A stretch of DNA of 47,424 bases from Longimycelium tulufanense. GTDB taxonomy: Bacteria; Actinomycetota; Actinomycetes; Mycobacteriales; Pseudonocardiaceae. The stretch covers positions 1 through 47,424 of the forward strand of contig NZ_BMMK01000040.1 of NCBI RefSeq assembly GCF_014645795.1. Direction: 5' to 3'. Under the pieces are notes generated by a model. The model searched no databases. It saw only the letters and a list, made by a program, of their open reading frames with translations, and was not told the DNA's origin. The position numbers and the translations under genes were made by a program. Shown here one piece after another: positions 38,952 to 47,424 of the stretch (its first letter is position 1; each line of letters starts with the position of its first letter).

Positions 38952-40361
38952 TCAGCGTCCCTCGTCCGGCCTGCACGACACCGTCACGTGGGAGCCCACC
39001 GGGGCCGCACCCTCCGGGTCCACCCCGGTGACCAGGCACCGGTGCAGGTCCTGGGGTGTTCGACCGGCATCGGTGCGCACCCGCGGTAGCAGGCCCGCAC
39101 CGGTGAGCCGGTCGGCGGCGTCGGCGGCCGCTCGTCCCACGTAATCCTCCCGATCGATCACGACCGGGGGCAGCGGGTTCGCCGCCACCCCCGACCGCCC
39201 GGGACGGCCGATCCGCCCGGACTCAGCCTCCCGCACCCGCTCCTCCTCGTCGGAGGGGGCCACGGAGGGCGAACGCGCGGGCGCGGCCGTACCGGACCGC
39301 ACCACCTCGCGCACGCCCCAAGCACCCAACACCAAAGCGGCCACGGCCAACAAGACGGCCAGCACCCATACCCACATCCGGTGCCGGCGCGGGGCCGGCG
39401 CCACGACGATTGGGAACCCCCCGGACACCGGGGCGCCCGGCATCCCGCCGGGGGCGACGGTCATCGCCGGCACCGCCGCGGCCGGCACCGCCCCCAGGGC
39501 CATCCCGGACGGTGGTGGCAACGGGTGACCGGCCCGCACGGCGGCCACCGCCGCGGCGAACTCCCCGCCGGTCCGGTACCGCTGCCGTGGGTCCTTGACC
39601 AGCGTGGCCTCGATCAGGGCGCGTGCCCCGATCGGGACGTCCGGCGGCAGCGGCGCCGGAACGTCGCGGATGTGCATCATCGCCACGGTGACGGCGTTGT
39701 CGGACAGGAACGGCCGGTGCCCACTCAGGCACTCGTAGCCCACCACCGCCAGTGAGTAAACATCGCTGGCCGGTTCCGCCTCCTGCCCCACCGCCTGCTC
39801 CGGCGCGATGTAGTGCGCGGTGCCCATCACCATGCCGGAGCGGGTCACCGGCGCCGCGTGCGCCGCCTTGGCGATACCGAAGTCGGTGATCTTCACTCGC
39901 CCGTTCGGGGTGACCAGGATGTTGCCGGGCTTGATGTCGCGGTGCACCAGGCCCCGCTCGTGCGCGGCCTGCAGCGCGTGCCCGGCCTGCTCCAGCACAT
40001 CGAGGGTGCGGTCGGGGCCCAGCCGGCCCTCCCGGGCCAGCACCGCCGCCAGCGGCTCGCCCCCGACCAGCTCCATCACCAGGTACGCGGTGTCCTCCGG
40101 GCCGCCGGCCACCGCCGCCGTCTCGCCGTAGTCGTGCACCGCCGCGACGCCGGGATGGTTGAGCGAGGCGGTGGTCCTGGCCTCGGTGCGGAACCGGTGC
40201 AGGAACTCGGCGTTCCCGCACAGCTCCGGCTTGAGCACCTTCACCGCGACCCGGCGGTCCAGCCGGGTGTCGGCGGCCTCCCACACCTCTCCCATCCCGC
40301 CGACGGCGATGCGCCGCGCCAGGCGGTACCGGTCAGCGAGCAGCTGCCCGGAGGTGAGCAC
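38952..40361 (-). CDS. pknA: Serine/threonine protein kinase PknA with one PASTA-like domain
   Basis: A 469-residue kinase, partner of PknB. The kinase domain shows [12 protein letters not shown]41, HRDIKPGN (140-147), DFG (160-162) and APEQA. A Pro/Ala-rich linker leads to a membrane helix (about 329-350). The external part holds one divergent PASTA-like unit (about 400-466: [20 protein letters not shown] followed by [18 protein letters not shown]). Mycobacterial PknA lacks a PASTA repeat, so this sensor end differs. GTG 40361 lies two bases after the pbpA stop. Confidence 0.95.
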   Translation of the reverse strand: MLTSGQLLADRYRLARRIAVGGMGEVWEAADTRLDRRVAVKVLKPELCGNAEFLHRFRTEARTTASLNHPGVAAVHDYGETAAVAGGPEDTAYLVMELVGGEPLAAVLAREGRLGPDRTLDVLEQAGHALQAAHERGLVHRDIKPGNILVTPNGRVKITDFGIAKAAHAAPVTRSGMVMGTAHYIAPEQAVGQEAEPASDVYSLAVVGYECLSGHRPFLSDNAVTVAMMHIRDVPAPLPPDVPIGARALIEATLVKDPRQRYRTGGEFAAAVAAVRAGHPLPPPSGMALGAVPAAAVPAMTVAPGGMPGAPVSGGFPIVVAPAPRRHRMWVWVLAVLLAVAALVLGAWGVREVVRSGTAAPARSPSVAPSDEEERVREAESGRIGRPGRSGVAANPLPPVVIDREDYVGRAAADAADRLTGAGLLPRVRTDAGRTPQDLHRCLVTGVDPEGAAPVGSHVTVSCRPDEGR

Positions 40362-40363
40362 CC

Positions 40364-41836
40364 TCAGCCACCTCCCTGCAACGCCGCCCGGATGACGGCC
40401 CGGCCGATCGGTGCCGCCACGGCCCCGCCGGTGGCCCCCAGGCCGCGGTCACCGCCGTCCTCGACGATCACCGCCACCGCCACCTTGGGGTCCTCGGCCG
40501 GGGCGAACGCCACGTACCAGGCGTGCGGGTTGACCTGCTCGGGGTTCGCACCGTGCTCGGCGGTGCCGGTCTTGGACGCGATCTGTACCCCGGCGATCTT
40601 GCCCTCGCCCCTGGTGTTCTGCTCGGACTTGATCATCATGTCCCGCAACGTGGCCGCGGCGTTGGCGTTCATCGCCCGCTCGACCTGCTTCGGCTTGGTG
40701 GTGTCCAGCTCGGTCAGGTCCGCCGACGTGATCGACTTGACCAGGTGCGGTTGCATCCGCATCCCGCCGTTGGCGATCGTCGCCGCCACCACGGCGTCCT
40801 GCAGCGGCGTCATCCGCACGTCCCGCTGGCCGATACCGGTCTGGTAGAGCGCGGCCTGGTCCGGGATGTCGCCGAGCGAGGAGGGCACCACCGACAGCGG
40901 GATCTCCTGCTCGGCGCCGTTGATGCCGAACTTCTCGGCCTGCGCCCGCAGCTTGTCCTCGCCCAGCTTGCCGGCCAGCTCGGCGAACGCGGTGTTGCAG
41001 GACAACGCCAGCGCGAGCTCCAGCGAGGCGGTCTGCCCGCTGCCGCACCGCATGTTGGCGAAGTTGGGCAGGCTCTTGGTGCTCTGCGGCAGCTGGATGG
41101 ACGGCGCCGCGGTGAGCTGGCTGTTCTTGTCGAAGCCGCTCTGCAGCGCCGCCGCGGCGGTCACCAGCTTGAACGTCGACCCCGGCGGGTAGCTCTCGGA
41201 CACCGCGCGGTTGAGGATCGGCTTGTCCCCCGACTCCGCGGTGTAGGCCTTCCACGCCTGCTGCACGACCTCCGGGTCGTGCGAGGACAGCCGGTTGGGG
41301 TCGTAGGACGGGGTGCTCACCATGCCCAGCACCGCACCCGTCTTCGGGTCCAGCGCCACGACCGCGCCCTTGAAGTTCTTGGCGGTCATTGCCTCGTAGG
41401 CCGCCTGCTGCACCTTCGGGTCGATCGTCGTCTCGACGTTGCCGCCGCGGGGATCGCGGCCGGTGATCAGGTCGGACAGCCGGCGCACGAACAGCCGGTC
41501 GTCCGAGCCGTTGAGCACCTCGTTCTCCGCCCACTCCAGACCGCGCCCACCGTACTGCGGCGAGTAGAACCCGGTGACGTGCGCGTACATCGGGCCCTGC
41601 GGGTAGGTGCGCAGGTACTTCAGCCGGTCGTTGGTCTCCTTGGCGTCGGCCAGCGGCTGCCCGGCGGCGATGATCTTCCCGCGCTGCCGGGAGTACTCCT
41701 CCATCACCACCCGCGTGTTCCGCGGGTCCTTGCGGTACTCGTCGGCCTTGATGACCTGGATGTAGGTGGCGTTGGCCAGTAGCAGGACCATCATCACCAT
41801 CACGGAGAGCGCCACCCGGCGCAGCGGCGTGTTCAT
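40364..41836 (-). CDS. pbpA: Class B penicillin-binding protein PbpA
   Basis: A 490-residue transpeptidase that cross-links peptidoglycan in partnership with the SEDS protein encoded just upstream. It has an N-terminal membrane helix (about 8-28), a dimerisation/pedestal region and the transpeptidase motifs S220-T-F-K223, S279-C-N281 and KTGTAEH. In mycobacteria PbpA is a substrate of PknB, consistent with sharing this cluster. The ATG at 41836 overlaps the rodA stop (ATGA). Confidence 0.96.
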   Translation of the reverse strand: MNTPLRRVALSVMVMMVLLLANATYIQVIKADEYRKDPRNTRVVMEEYSRQRGKIIAAGQPLADAKETNDRLKYLRTYPQGPMYAHVTGFYSPQYGGRGLEWAENEVLNGSDDRLFVRRLSDLITGRDPRGGNVETTIDPKVQQAAYEAMTAKNFKGAVVALDPKTGAVLGMVSTPSYDPNRLSSHDPEVVQQAWKAYTAESGDKPILNRAVSESYPPGSTFKLVTAAAALQSGFDKNSQLTAAPSIQLPQSTKSLPNFANMRCGSGQTASLELALALSCNTAFAELAGKLGEDKLRAQAEKFGINGAEQEIPLSVVPSSLGDIPDQAALYQTGIGQRDVRMTPLQDAVVAATIANGGMRMQPHLVKSITSADLTELDTTKPKQVERAMNANAAATLRDMMIKSEQNTRGEGKIAGVQIASKTGTAEHGANPEQVNPHAWYVAFAPAEDPKVAVAVIVEDGGDRGLGATGGAVAAPIGRAVIRAALQGGG

Positions 41837-43302
41837 CGTGGACGCTCCACCAGGATCGTGCTCGCTTCGGCAATGGGCGCCTGTTGCGGGCGCGGCTTGG
41901 GCACCGTCACCGGCCGCCGCGCGGCGTCGGAGATGCGCAGCAACAACGCCACCAGGGCGTAGTTCGCCACCAGTGACGAGCCACCCAGCGCCAGGAACGG
42001 CGCGGTCAGACCGGTCAGCGGGATCAGCTTCGTCACGCCGCCGGCCACCACGAACACCTGGAAACCGATGGCGAAGGCCAGGCCCCCGCCGAGCAGCTTG
42101 CCGAAGCTGTCCCGCACCGCCAGCGCGCTGCGCAGCCCCCGCATCGACAGCATCAGGTAGACCATCAGCACCGCGGCGAACCCGACGAAACCGACCTCCT
42201 CGGCGATCGAGGAGAGAATGAAGTCGGAGTTGGCGAACGCCACCAGCTCCGGCCGCCCCGCACCGAGCCCGGTACCGAAGATGCCCCCGGTGCCCATGCC
42301 GAACAGGGCCAGCGCGAGCTGGTTGCCCTTGCCGAAGAAGTCCGCGAACGGGTCCAGCCAGATGTCCACCCGCAGCTGCACGTGGCTGAACAGGTTGTAG
42401 GCGATGACACAGCCGGCCATGAAGAAGGTCAGGCCGATGACCAGCCACACCGCGCGCTCGGTCGCGATGTAGAGCATCACCAGCACGATGCCGAAGAACA
42501 GCAGCGAGGTGCCCAGGTCCTTCTCCAGCACCAGCACGCCGACCGACAGGCCCCACGCGGCGAACAGCGGCGCCATGTCCCGGGCCCGCGGCAGGTCCAT
42601 GCCCAGCACCCGCTTGCCCGCGTGCATGAACAGGTCCCGCTTCGCCACCAGGAACGAGGCGAAGAAGATCATCAGCAGGATCTTGGCGAACTCACCCGGC
42701 TGGATGGAGAAGATGCCCAGCCGCAGCCAGATCTTGGCGCCGTTGGCCTCGGAGATGGAGGCCGGCAGCAGGCCCGGCAACGCCAGCAGCACCAGGCCGG
42801 CCAGGCCGCAGGTGTAGCCGTACTTGGCCAGCCGGCGGTGGTCCTTGATCACCACCAGCACCGCGACGAACAGGCCCAGCGCGATCGCCGTCCACAGCAC
42901 CTGCTTCGGGCCCTGGTCGTTCGGGACGAACCTCTCGTCCACCCCGAGCGCGCGCAGGTGCTCCTGGATCGAGGGATCCAGCCGCTGGATCATCACCAGC
43001 CCCAGCCCGTTGAGCAACGCCACGCACGGCAGGATCAGCGGGTCCGCGTACGGGGTGAGCAGGCGCACCGCCACGTGCGCCACCCCGAACAGGCCCAGGT
43101 AGGCCAGCCCGTACCAGAGCACGTCCGCGGTGACGCTCTCCGTCTGGTTGGCCTCGACCAGCACGTTCGCCAGCGTCACGATCCCGGCGGCGAACGCCAG
43201 CAGGATCAGCTCGGTGCCCCGGCGCGTGGGGACGGCGCCGGGGTTGGTCGACAGGCCGGGGTTCGTGGACGTCGCGCCTCCACCGGTTGTCGGCTGTGTC
43301 AT
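41833..43302 (-). CDS. rodA: SEDS peptidoglycan glycosyltransferase (RodA/FtsW family)
   Basis: A 489-residue polytopic protein with about ten to twelve membrane helices that polymerises lipid II into glycan strands. Family motifs include IQPGEFAKILLMIFFASFLV, LVLEKDLGTSLLFFG with the essential acidic residue, FGTGLGAGRPELVAFANSDF and SSIAEEVGFVG. The ATG at 43302 shares one base with the pstP stop (TGATG). Pairing with pbpA follows the usual SEDS-bPBP rule. It might be called ftsW in some annotations. Confidence 0.96.
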   Translation of the reverse strand: MTQPTTGGGATSTNPGLSTNPGAVPTRRGTELILLAFAAGIVTLANVLVEANQTESVTADVLWYGLAYLGLFGVAHVAVRLLTPYADPLILPCVALLNGLGLVMIQRLDPSIQEHLRALGVDERFVPNDQGPKQVLWTAIALGLFVAVLVVIKDHRRLAKYGYTCGLAGLVLLALPGLLPASISEANGAKIWLRLGIFSIQPGEFAKILLMIFFASFLVAKRDLFMHAGKRVLGMDLPRARDMAPLFAAWGLSVGVLVLEKDLGTSLLFFGIVLVMLYIATERAVWLVIGLTFFMAGCVIAYNLFSHVQLRVDIWLDPFADFFGKGNQLALALFGMGTGGIFGTGLGAGRPELVAFANSDFILSSIAEEVGFVGFAAVLMVYLMLSMRGLRSALAVRDSFGKLLGGGLAFAIGFQVFVVAGGVTKLIPLTGLTAPFLALGGSSLVANYALVALLLRISDAARRPVTVPKPRPQQAPIAEASTILVERPR

Positions 43303-44726
43303 CACCTCACCGTCCGGCACTCCACATCCGGCTTGAGTGACGTCGAGGGCAGCGGGGTGGCCTCCGGTCCGCTGCTCTCCGACGGGTGGGCCGGTGAGGG
43401 GCTCTGGCCGGCGGGCTCCGCCGGCGTCGTGGGAGGCGGGCCGGCCGGGGACGGCTGCCCGGGCTCGCCGGGCGAGGTGTTGGACGGTTGGGTGCCGGTC
43501 GGGCACAGCGGCAACAGCCGCATCCGCACCCGACGCACCGTCTCCCGCGCGCCCTCCAGACCCTTCGAGCTGGTGATCCCGCTGCGCACGCTGTCGCGGG
43601 CGGCGGGCTCCAGGTCCTTGACGGCGATCTCCTCACAGTTGGGTACGCCGGCGGCGCACGAACCCTCCCGCTGCCGGTGCAGCGGGATACCCAGGAAACT
43701 GCCCCGGACGCCCTGGAAGATCACCACGCGGCCGTCCTCGGTGGCACCCACGTAGTACTGCTGCAGCACCCAGTACCGGCCGGCGAAGAACGCACCGGCC
43801 AGCAGGCCGAGCACCACCAGGCTGGTCAACACCGTGCGCAGGCCGCGGCGGCGCGGGGGGTCCTCCGGCGGCTGCAGCATCGGCTCGGTCCGCGGCGGCT
43901 GCTGCGGGCGCGGCGTGGTCATCGCCGCGCGCGAGGCCGGCGAGTCCGGTGGTGGCGGGTCGTCACCCTCCCCGGCGGCGCCTCCCACGATCGGGGCGTC
44001 CTCGCCGAAGTCGACGTCCACCACGTCCGCCACGATCACCGTGACGTTGTCCGGGCCGCCGCCCTTGAGCGCCAGCTCGATCAGCCGGTCCGCGGCCTCC
44101 TGCGGGTCGCTGATGCCCAGCGCCTCGGCCAGCGTCTCCGCGCTGACCACACCGGACAGCCCGTCCGAGCACAGCAGATAGCGGTCGCCGGCGCGGGCCT
44201 CCCGCACGGTCAGGCTCGGCTCCACCTCGTGCCCGGTCAACGCGCGCAGCAGTAGCGAGCGCTGCGGGTGGGTGGCCGCCTCCTCCGCGGTGATCCGGCC
44301 CTCGTCGATCAGCGACTGCACGAAGGTGTCGTCGTGGGTGATCTGGCTGAGCGTGCCCTCCCGCAGCAGGTAGGCGCGGGAGTCACCGACGTGCACCATG
44401 CCGATCTTGTTGCCGGCGAACAGGACCGCGGTCAGGGTGGTGCCCATGCCCTCCAGGTCGGGGTCGCTGGACACCAGCTCGGCGATGGCCGCGTTCCCGG
44501 CCAGCGTGGCCTCCCGCAGCTGCCCGAGCAGGTCCTCGCCCGGCTCGTCGTCGTCCAGCGGGGCGAGGGCGGCGATCACCACCTTGCTCGCCACCTCGCC
44601 GGCGGCGTGTCCGCCCATGCCGTCGGCGAGCGCGAGCAGTCGGGGGCCGGCGTACACGGAGTCCTGGTTGTTGGAGCGGACCAGGCCCCGGTCGCTGCGG
44701 GCTGCGTAGCGGAGGACGAGGGTCAT
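43302..44726 (-). CDS. pstP: PP2C-type Ser/Thr phosphatase PstP
   Basis: A 474-residue membrane phosphatase that reverses PknA/PknB signalling. The catalytic PP2C domain (about 1-240) shows RSNNQDSVYAG, the metal site ADGMGGHAAGE, GMGTTLTAVL, HVGDSRAYL, CSDGLSGVV and GGGPDNVTVIV. A linker leads to a membrane helix (about 300-320), and the external part ends in a Pro/Ser-rich tail. Its GTG/ATG start overlaps the fhaB stop by four bases. Confidence 0.97.
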   Translation of the reverse strand: MTLVLRYAARSDRGLVRSNNQDSVYAGPRLLALADGMGGHAAGEVASKVVIAALAPLDDDEPGEDLLGQLREATLAGNAAIAELVSSDPDLEGMGTTLTAVLFAGNKIGMVHVGDSRAYLLREGTLSQITHDDTFVQSLIDEGRITAEEAATHPQRSLLLRALTGHEVEPSLTVREARAGDRYLLCSDGLSGVVSAETLAEALGISDPQEAADRLIELALKGGGPDNVTVIVADVVDVDFGEDAPIVGGAAGEGDDPPPPDSPASRAAMTTPRPQQPPRTEPMLQPPEDPPRRRGLRTVLTSLVVLGLLAGAFFAGRYWVLQQYYVGATEDGRVVIFQGVRGSFLGIPLHRQREGSCAAGVPNCEEIAVKDLEPAARDSVRSGITSSKGLEGARETVRRVRMRLLPLCPTGTQPSNTSPGEPGQPSPAGPPPTTPAEPAGQSPSPAHPSESSGPEATPLPSTSLKPDVECRTVR

Positions 44727-45181
44727 GAGCGCAGCTCGATCACCGTCTTGCCGATGCGGATCGGGACGCCGAGCGGGACCCGGGTGGGTGCCGTGACCTT
44801 CGCCCGGTCGAGGTAGGTGCCGTTGGTGGAACCCAGGTCCTCCACGTACCAGTCGGTGCCCCGCAGCGAGAGCCGGGCGTGCCTGGTGGACGCGTAGTCG
44901 TCGTCGAGCACCAGGGTCGAGTCGTCGGCCCGGCCGATCAGGATGGGCCGGCCCTCCAGCGTGATCCGGGTTCCGGCCAGCGCGCCGTGGGTCACCACGA
45001 GCTGGCGGGGCGCCTTACCCCGCACCGGCTTGCCCGCGGAACGCCGGAACCCCGGCACCGTCGCCCGCAGCCCGGAGGCCGCGTACAGGTCCGAGCGGAC
45101 CACGCGCAGCGCGGCCAGCACGAACAGCCAGAGCAGGGCGAGGAACCCTGCTCTGGTCAGTTGCATCACCAGCTCTGGCAC
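44723..45181 (-). CDS. fhaB: FHA domain protein FhaB (FipA)
   Basis: A 152-residue protein with an N-terminal membrane helix (about 8-28), a short basic linker and a C-terminal forkhead-associated domain that reads phosphothreonine. Motifs include ILIGRADDSTLVLDDDYAST then RHARLSL, and the [11 protein letters not shown] end motif. In mycobacteria FipA links kinase signalling to division (FtsZ/FtsQ). GTG 45181; translationally coupled to pstP. Confidence 0.95.
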   Translation of the reverse strand: MPELVMQLTRAGFLALLWLFVLAALRVVRSDLYAASGLRATVPGFRRSAGKPVRGKAPRQLVVTHGALAGTRITLEGRPILIGRADDSTLVLDDDYASTRHARLSLRGTDWYVEDLGSTNGTYLDRAKVTAPTRVPLGVPIRIGKTVIELRS

Positions 45182-45227
45182 CTGTCGCAGCCGCTCCCGT
45201 CGCCTCGTTGATCCGTTAGCGCCCGCG

Positions 45228-46427
45228 TCAGCCCTGGATCCGGAAGACCAGGGTCGAGTGCCCGATGCGGATCACGTCACCCTCGTTGAGCTGCCAAGTC
45301 TGCATGGGCTGGCCGTTCACCGTGGTGCCGTTGGTGGAACCGAGGTCTGCCAGCATCGCGCTCTGGCCGTCCCAGGTGATCTCCAGGTGCCGTCGGGACA
45401 CCCCGGTGTCGGGCAGCCGGAAGTGCGCGTCCTGGCCGCGGCCCACCACGTTGCTGCCCTGCTGCAGCTGGTAGGTGCGGTTGGAGCCGTCGTCGAGCTG
45501 CAACATCGCGTTGAGCTGCCGCGGGCCCGTCTGCACCGCGGGCGGCGCGTAACCGCCGGCGCCCGGGTCCGGCGGCGGGGGGTACCCGCCCGGAGCCGGG
45601 GGAGCGCCGTAGCCGCCCTGCTCGAAGCCACCCGGGGGGGACGGCGGGGCGCCGTAGCCGCCCTGCTCGTAGCCGGGCTGGCCGTAGCCCTGCGGCGCCT
45701 GCCCGTACCCCTGGTCGTACCCGCCCGGGGCGGGCGGCGGGGCGCCGTAGCCGCCCTGCTCGTAGCCGGGCTGGCCGTAGCCCTGCGGCGCCTGCCCGTA
45801 CCCCTGGTCGTAACCGGGCTGCCCGCCGTACTGGCCGCCGTAGTTCGGGTCGTTGTACCCCTGCTGCTGGCCGTAGCCCTGGTCATAGCCGTACTGACCT
45901 TGGCCTTGGCCGTAGCCCTGGTCATAGCCGTACCCCTGCTGACCGCCGTGCTGCTGTCCGTACGGATCGCCCTGTGGGGGGTACTGGCCGGGTGGCTGGC
46001 TCATGGGTCGGTCTCCTGCGGTGCGAGGTTTCGCCGGCCGTCGGCTCGGCGATGCGTCGGGGTCGACGGACGAGCTGGTTCGGAACTGTCCGGTGTGCAG
46101 CGCCTCGGAGCGCTCCAGGGAGACTACGACGTCACCATAGGTGTCCCACCCCTGCTCTTCGAGGTGTTCCCGGACGCTCTCGGCGAGGAGGTGGGTGATG
46201 CGGTCCTCGTCGACCGCGAGCTGGTCGTGGTCGCCCGGGCCGAGTGTGACCACATAGTGGTTCGGTGCGAGCAGCCGCCCCCCGGCCAGCTCCCTGACGT
46301 GCACCTCGGCTTCCCGCTGCAGTCCTTGGGCCACCTCCTGTGGTACTACCTGGCCGCCGAATACGCGCGCGAAGGTATTGCCCACGATGCCTTCGAGTCT
46401 GCGCTCGAAGCGCTGCACGAGGCCCAC
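45228..46427 (-). CDS. fhaA: FHA domain protein FhaA (DUF3662-FHA)
   Basis: A 399-residue cytoplasmic protein. The N-terminal DUF3662 domain (about 1-120: [20 protein letters not shown]) is followed by a 150-residue Gly/Tyr/Gln/Pro-rich linker of DQGYGQ and [11 protein letters not shown] words. The C-terminal FHA domain has [20 protein letters not shown] and [12 protein letters not shown]. In mycobacteria FhaA binds phosphorylated CwlM/MviN and tunes peptidoglycan synthesis at the poles. GTG 46427 has a GGAGG site and matches the family start. Confidence 0.95.
   Translation of the reverse strand: MGLVQRFERRLEGIVGNTFARVFGGQVVPQEVAQGLQREAEVHVRELAGGRLLAPNHYVVTLGPGDHDQLAVDEDRITHLLAESVREHLEEQGWDTYGDVVVSLERSEALHTGQFRTSSSVDPDASPSRRPAKPRTAGDRPMSQPPGQYPPQGDPYGQQHGGQQGYGYDQGYGQGQGQYGYDQGYGQQQGYNDPNYGGQYGGQPGYDQGYGQAPQGYGQPGYEQGGYGAPPPAPGGYDQGYGQAPQGYGQPGYEQGGYGAPPSPPGGFEQGGYGAPPAPGGYPPPPDPGAGGYAPPAVQTGPRQLNAMLQLDDGSNRTYQLQQGSNVVGRGQDAHFRLPDTGVSRRHLEITWDGQSAMLADLGSTNGTTVNGQPMQTWQLNEGDVIRIGHSTLVFRIQG
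45643..45812. repeat. 77-bp direct repeat in the fhaA linker
   Basis: Bases 45643-45719 recur exactly at 45736-45812, a period of 93 bp or 31 codons. The repeat encodes the Tyr/Gly/Gln-rich words [20 protein letters not shown]. Keeping the frame suggests linker growth by unequal recombination or slippage. Confidence 0.85.
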
Positions 46428-46622
46428 GGCAACCTCCACGCGTACGGCTCCCCAGTCTCCGATCGTATCCGTGCCGGCGCACTGCGACAGCCAGCTAGTC
46501 GCGGAGGGGTGAACGCGCTGGTCACAGCGGGTAGCTCGGGGCGGGTCACCCCCCTTGCGGCACCCCCTCCCACGACCGTGCTAACCTTTCCCGGCAACCA
46601 CGGCGAGGGGAAACTCCGCCGC

Positions 46623-46705
46623 GGGCGAGTGGCGGAATGGCAGACGCGCACGGTTCAGGTCCGTGTGTCCGCAAGGACGTGAGGGTTCAACTCCCTCCTC
46701 GCCCA
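46623..46705 (+). tRNA. tRNA-Leu (CAG anticodon)
   Basis: An 83-nt class II tRNA with acceptor GGGCGAG/CTCGCCC, D arm GCGGAATGGCAGACGC, anticodon stem CACGG/CCGTG with loop TTCAGGT (CAG), a long variable arm (TGTCCGCAAGGACG), T arm AGGGTTCAACTCCCT and discriminator A. CCA is not encoded. Location next to fhaA matches other Actinobacteria. Confidence 0.96.
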
Positions 46706-46721
46706 CCGACCCGAACGACAG

Positions 46722-46759
46722 GGCGACGTAGTTCGCGGAAAGCGCGAACATACGTCGCC
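46722..46759 (+). terminator. Terminator after tRNA-Leu
   Basis: A 16-bp stem (GGCGACGTAGTTCGCG with its complement, one bulged A) closes a short GAAAG loop and is followed by a T-rich run (TTCAGTCTTTTCT). This is the most classical intrinsic terminator in the window. Confidence 0.88.
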
Positions 46760-46772
46760 TTCAGTCTTTTCT

Positions 46773-46812
46773 GGAGGCTTGCGCCCAGACCCCTTGGGGC
46801 AAGCCCCGGACC
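46773..46812. repeat. tRNA-associated hairpin repeat, copy 3
   Basis: GGAGGCTTGCGCCCAGACCCC is followed by the hairpin GGGGCAAGCCCC (46796-46807) and GGACC. The words resemble copy 1 behind tRNA-Ile. All three tRNA loci in this window are followed by some form of this element. Confidence 0.65.
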
Positions 46813-47424
46813 GACTCCTGTTGTCGCCTTCGCTGGTTCTGGCTTACGGCGTCCGCTGCTCGGGGGCTTGGTTGCCCACTGCGTGCCCGCCGGAACGGAT
46901 GCTCGTGGCGGCGCGAGTGCTGGGCTGGGAGGGTCCCGGTTTCGGCCCTTGCTGCGTCTTGTAGTTGTGGTGTTGCTGTGGGTCGGTTACGGCGGACGGC
47001 GGGTAGGGAATCGCGCGGGTTTCGGTGGTGGTTGACGCGCGGTTCTCCATGGTTTTGGTTTGCGGTAGTCGCGGAATCGCAGGGCGTGGGTGGGTTGGGC
47101 GGGTTCTGGTTCCCCGCTTTCCGCGGGAGCAAATTTGTGTCGCCGCTCACATCTACCACCTCAGGGGGTGTCTCCGCGGGGTTGCCGCCGGCTCCCGTTG
47201 ATCGTTCGGGCGGGCGGGGTGGTGATGCTCTGCTGCCGGCAGATCCGGGTGGGCCGGCTGGGCCGAGGGTGGGGCACCGCGGGTTTGGCGTTGCTGCCGA
47301 GCCTGCTCACCCAGCGCGTCGCGCTCCCCGGCCGCCCGGGTGATCCGTGAGCACTAGACGAGTAATTCCGAAGTCGGGGTGGTCCCTGGAGACAGGCGAA
47401 GGGTGTCCAAGATCGGGTTGTGAC

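Larger units (their letters stand above)
46706..47424. other. Right-end non-coding stretch
   Basis: No credible gene. It contains the tRNA-Leu terminator and a copy of the tRNA-associated hairpin repeat. Open frames on both strands (for example 46761-47159 minus) have random-looking composition and no family motifs. Confidence 0.5.

Noticed and set aside
46761..47159. 132-residue minus-strand frame at the right end
   Set aside because: Composition is random-looking and it crosses the hairpin repeat; no start signal or family.

Overview
This is the chromosomal replication-origin region of a high-GC actinobacterium. The codon use (GC-rich third positions, many GTG starts), the actinobacterial gene order from parB through dnaA and gyrBA to the pknBA-pbpA-rodA-pstP-fhaBA cluster, and family-specific genes (crgA, cwsA-like, DUF3566, DLW-39, class E sortase, dciA) all agree. 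The protein sequences look most like Pseudonocardiales or related mycobacterial relatives; I cannot name the genus from the sequence alone.

Layout. 1-1.1 kb: mostly non-coding, with one VOC-fold protein. 1.1-3.9 kb (minus strand): the overlapping operon rsmG-parA-parB. 3.9-6.55 kb: a long spacer without convincing genes. It carries most of a cluster of nine perfect or near-perfect parS centromere sites and two displaced fragments of dnaA. 6.55-9.07 kb (minus): jag, yidC, yidD, rnpA, rpmH. 9.58-11.17 kb (plus): dnaA. 11.17-12.95 kb: oriC, with many DnaA boxes, a basal-unwinding (DnaA-trio-like) element and an inverted relic of the dnaA 3' end. 12.95-17.2 kb (plus): dnaN, gnd, recF, dciA. 17.3-18.5 kb: a LysE exporter and two small hypothetical genes. 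19.1-24.7 kb: gyrB, gyrA and a DUF3566 membrane protein, ended by a 19-bp terminator stem. 24.8-25.3 kb: tRNA-Ile, DLW-39 and tRNA-Ala. 25.9-31.7 kb: DUF2020 lipoprotein, cwsA-like gene, ppiA, rhomboid protease, a methyltransferase pseudogene, a PH-domain protein and a thiolase. 32.3-36.6 kb: crgA, DUF881, a class E sortase with a very long disordered N-terminus, a 59-residue membrane protein and the glutamine amidotransferase pabA/trpG. 36.9-46.4 kb (minus): fhaA, fhaB, pstP, rodA, pbpA, pknA, pknB, followed upstream by tRNA-Leu on the plus strand.

How it fits together. DnaA opens oriC, DciA loads helicase, DnaN clamps polymerase, RecF repairs gaps and gyrase manages supercoils. ParA/ParB segregate origins from the adjacent parS cluster. 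CrgA, CwsA-like, PknA/B, PstP, FhaA/B, RodA and PbpA make up the polar growth and division machinery.

Most of the window is conserved core chromosome. The unusual content is between the genes: the dense parS array, the dnaA fragments scattered on both sides of dnaA, the inferred DnaA-trio, extra DnaA-box clusters at the recF-dciA junction, before the DUF2020 gene and after the thiolase gene, and the nonsense-interrupted methyltransferase. I see no CRISPR array, insertion sequence, prophage or defence system.
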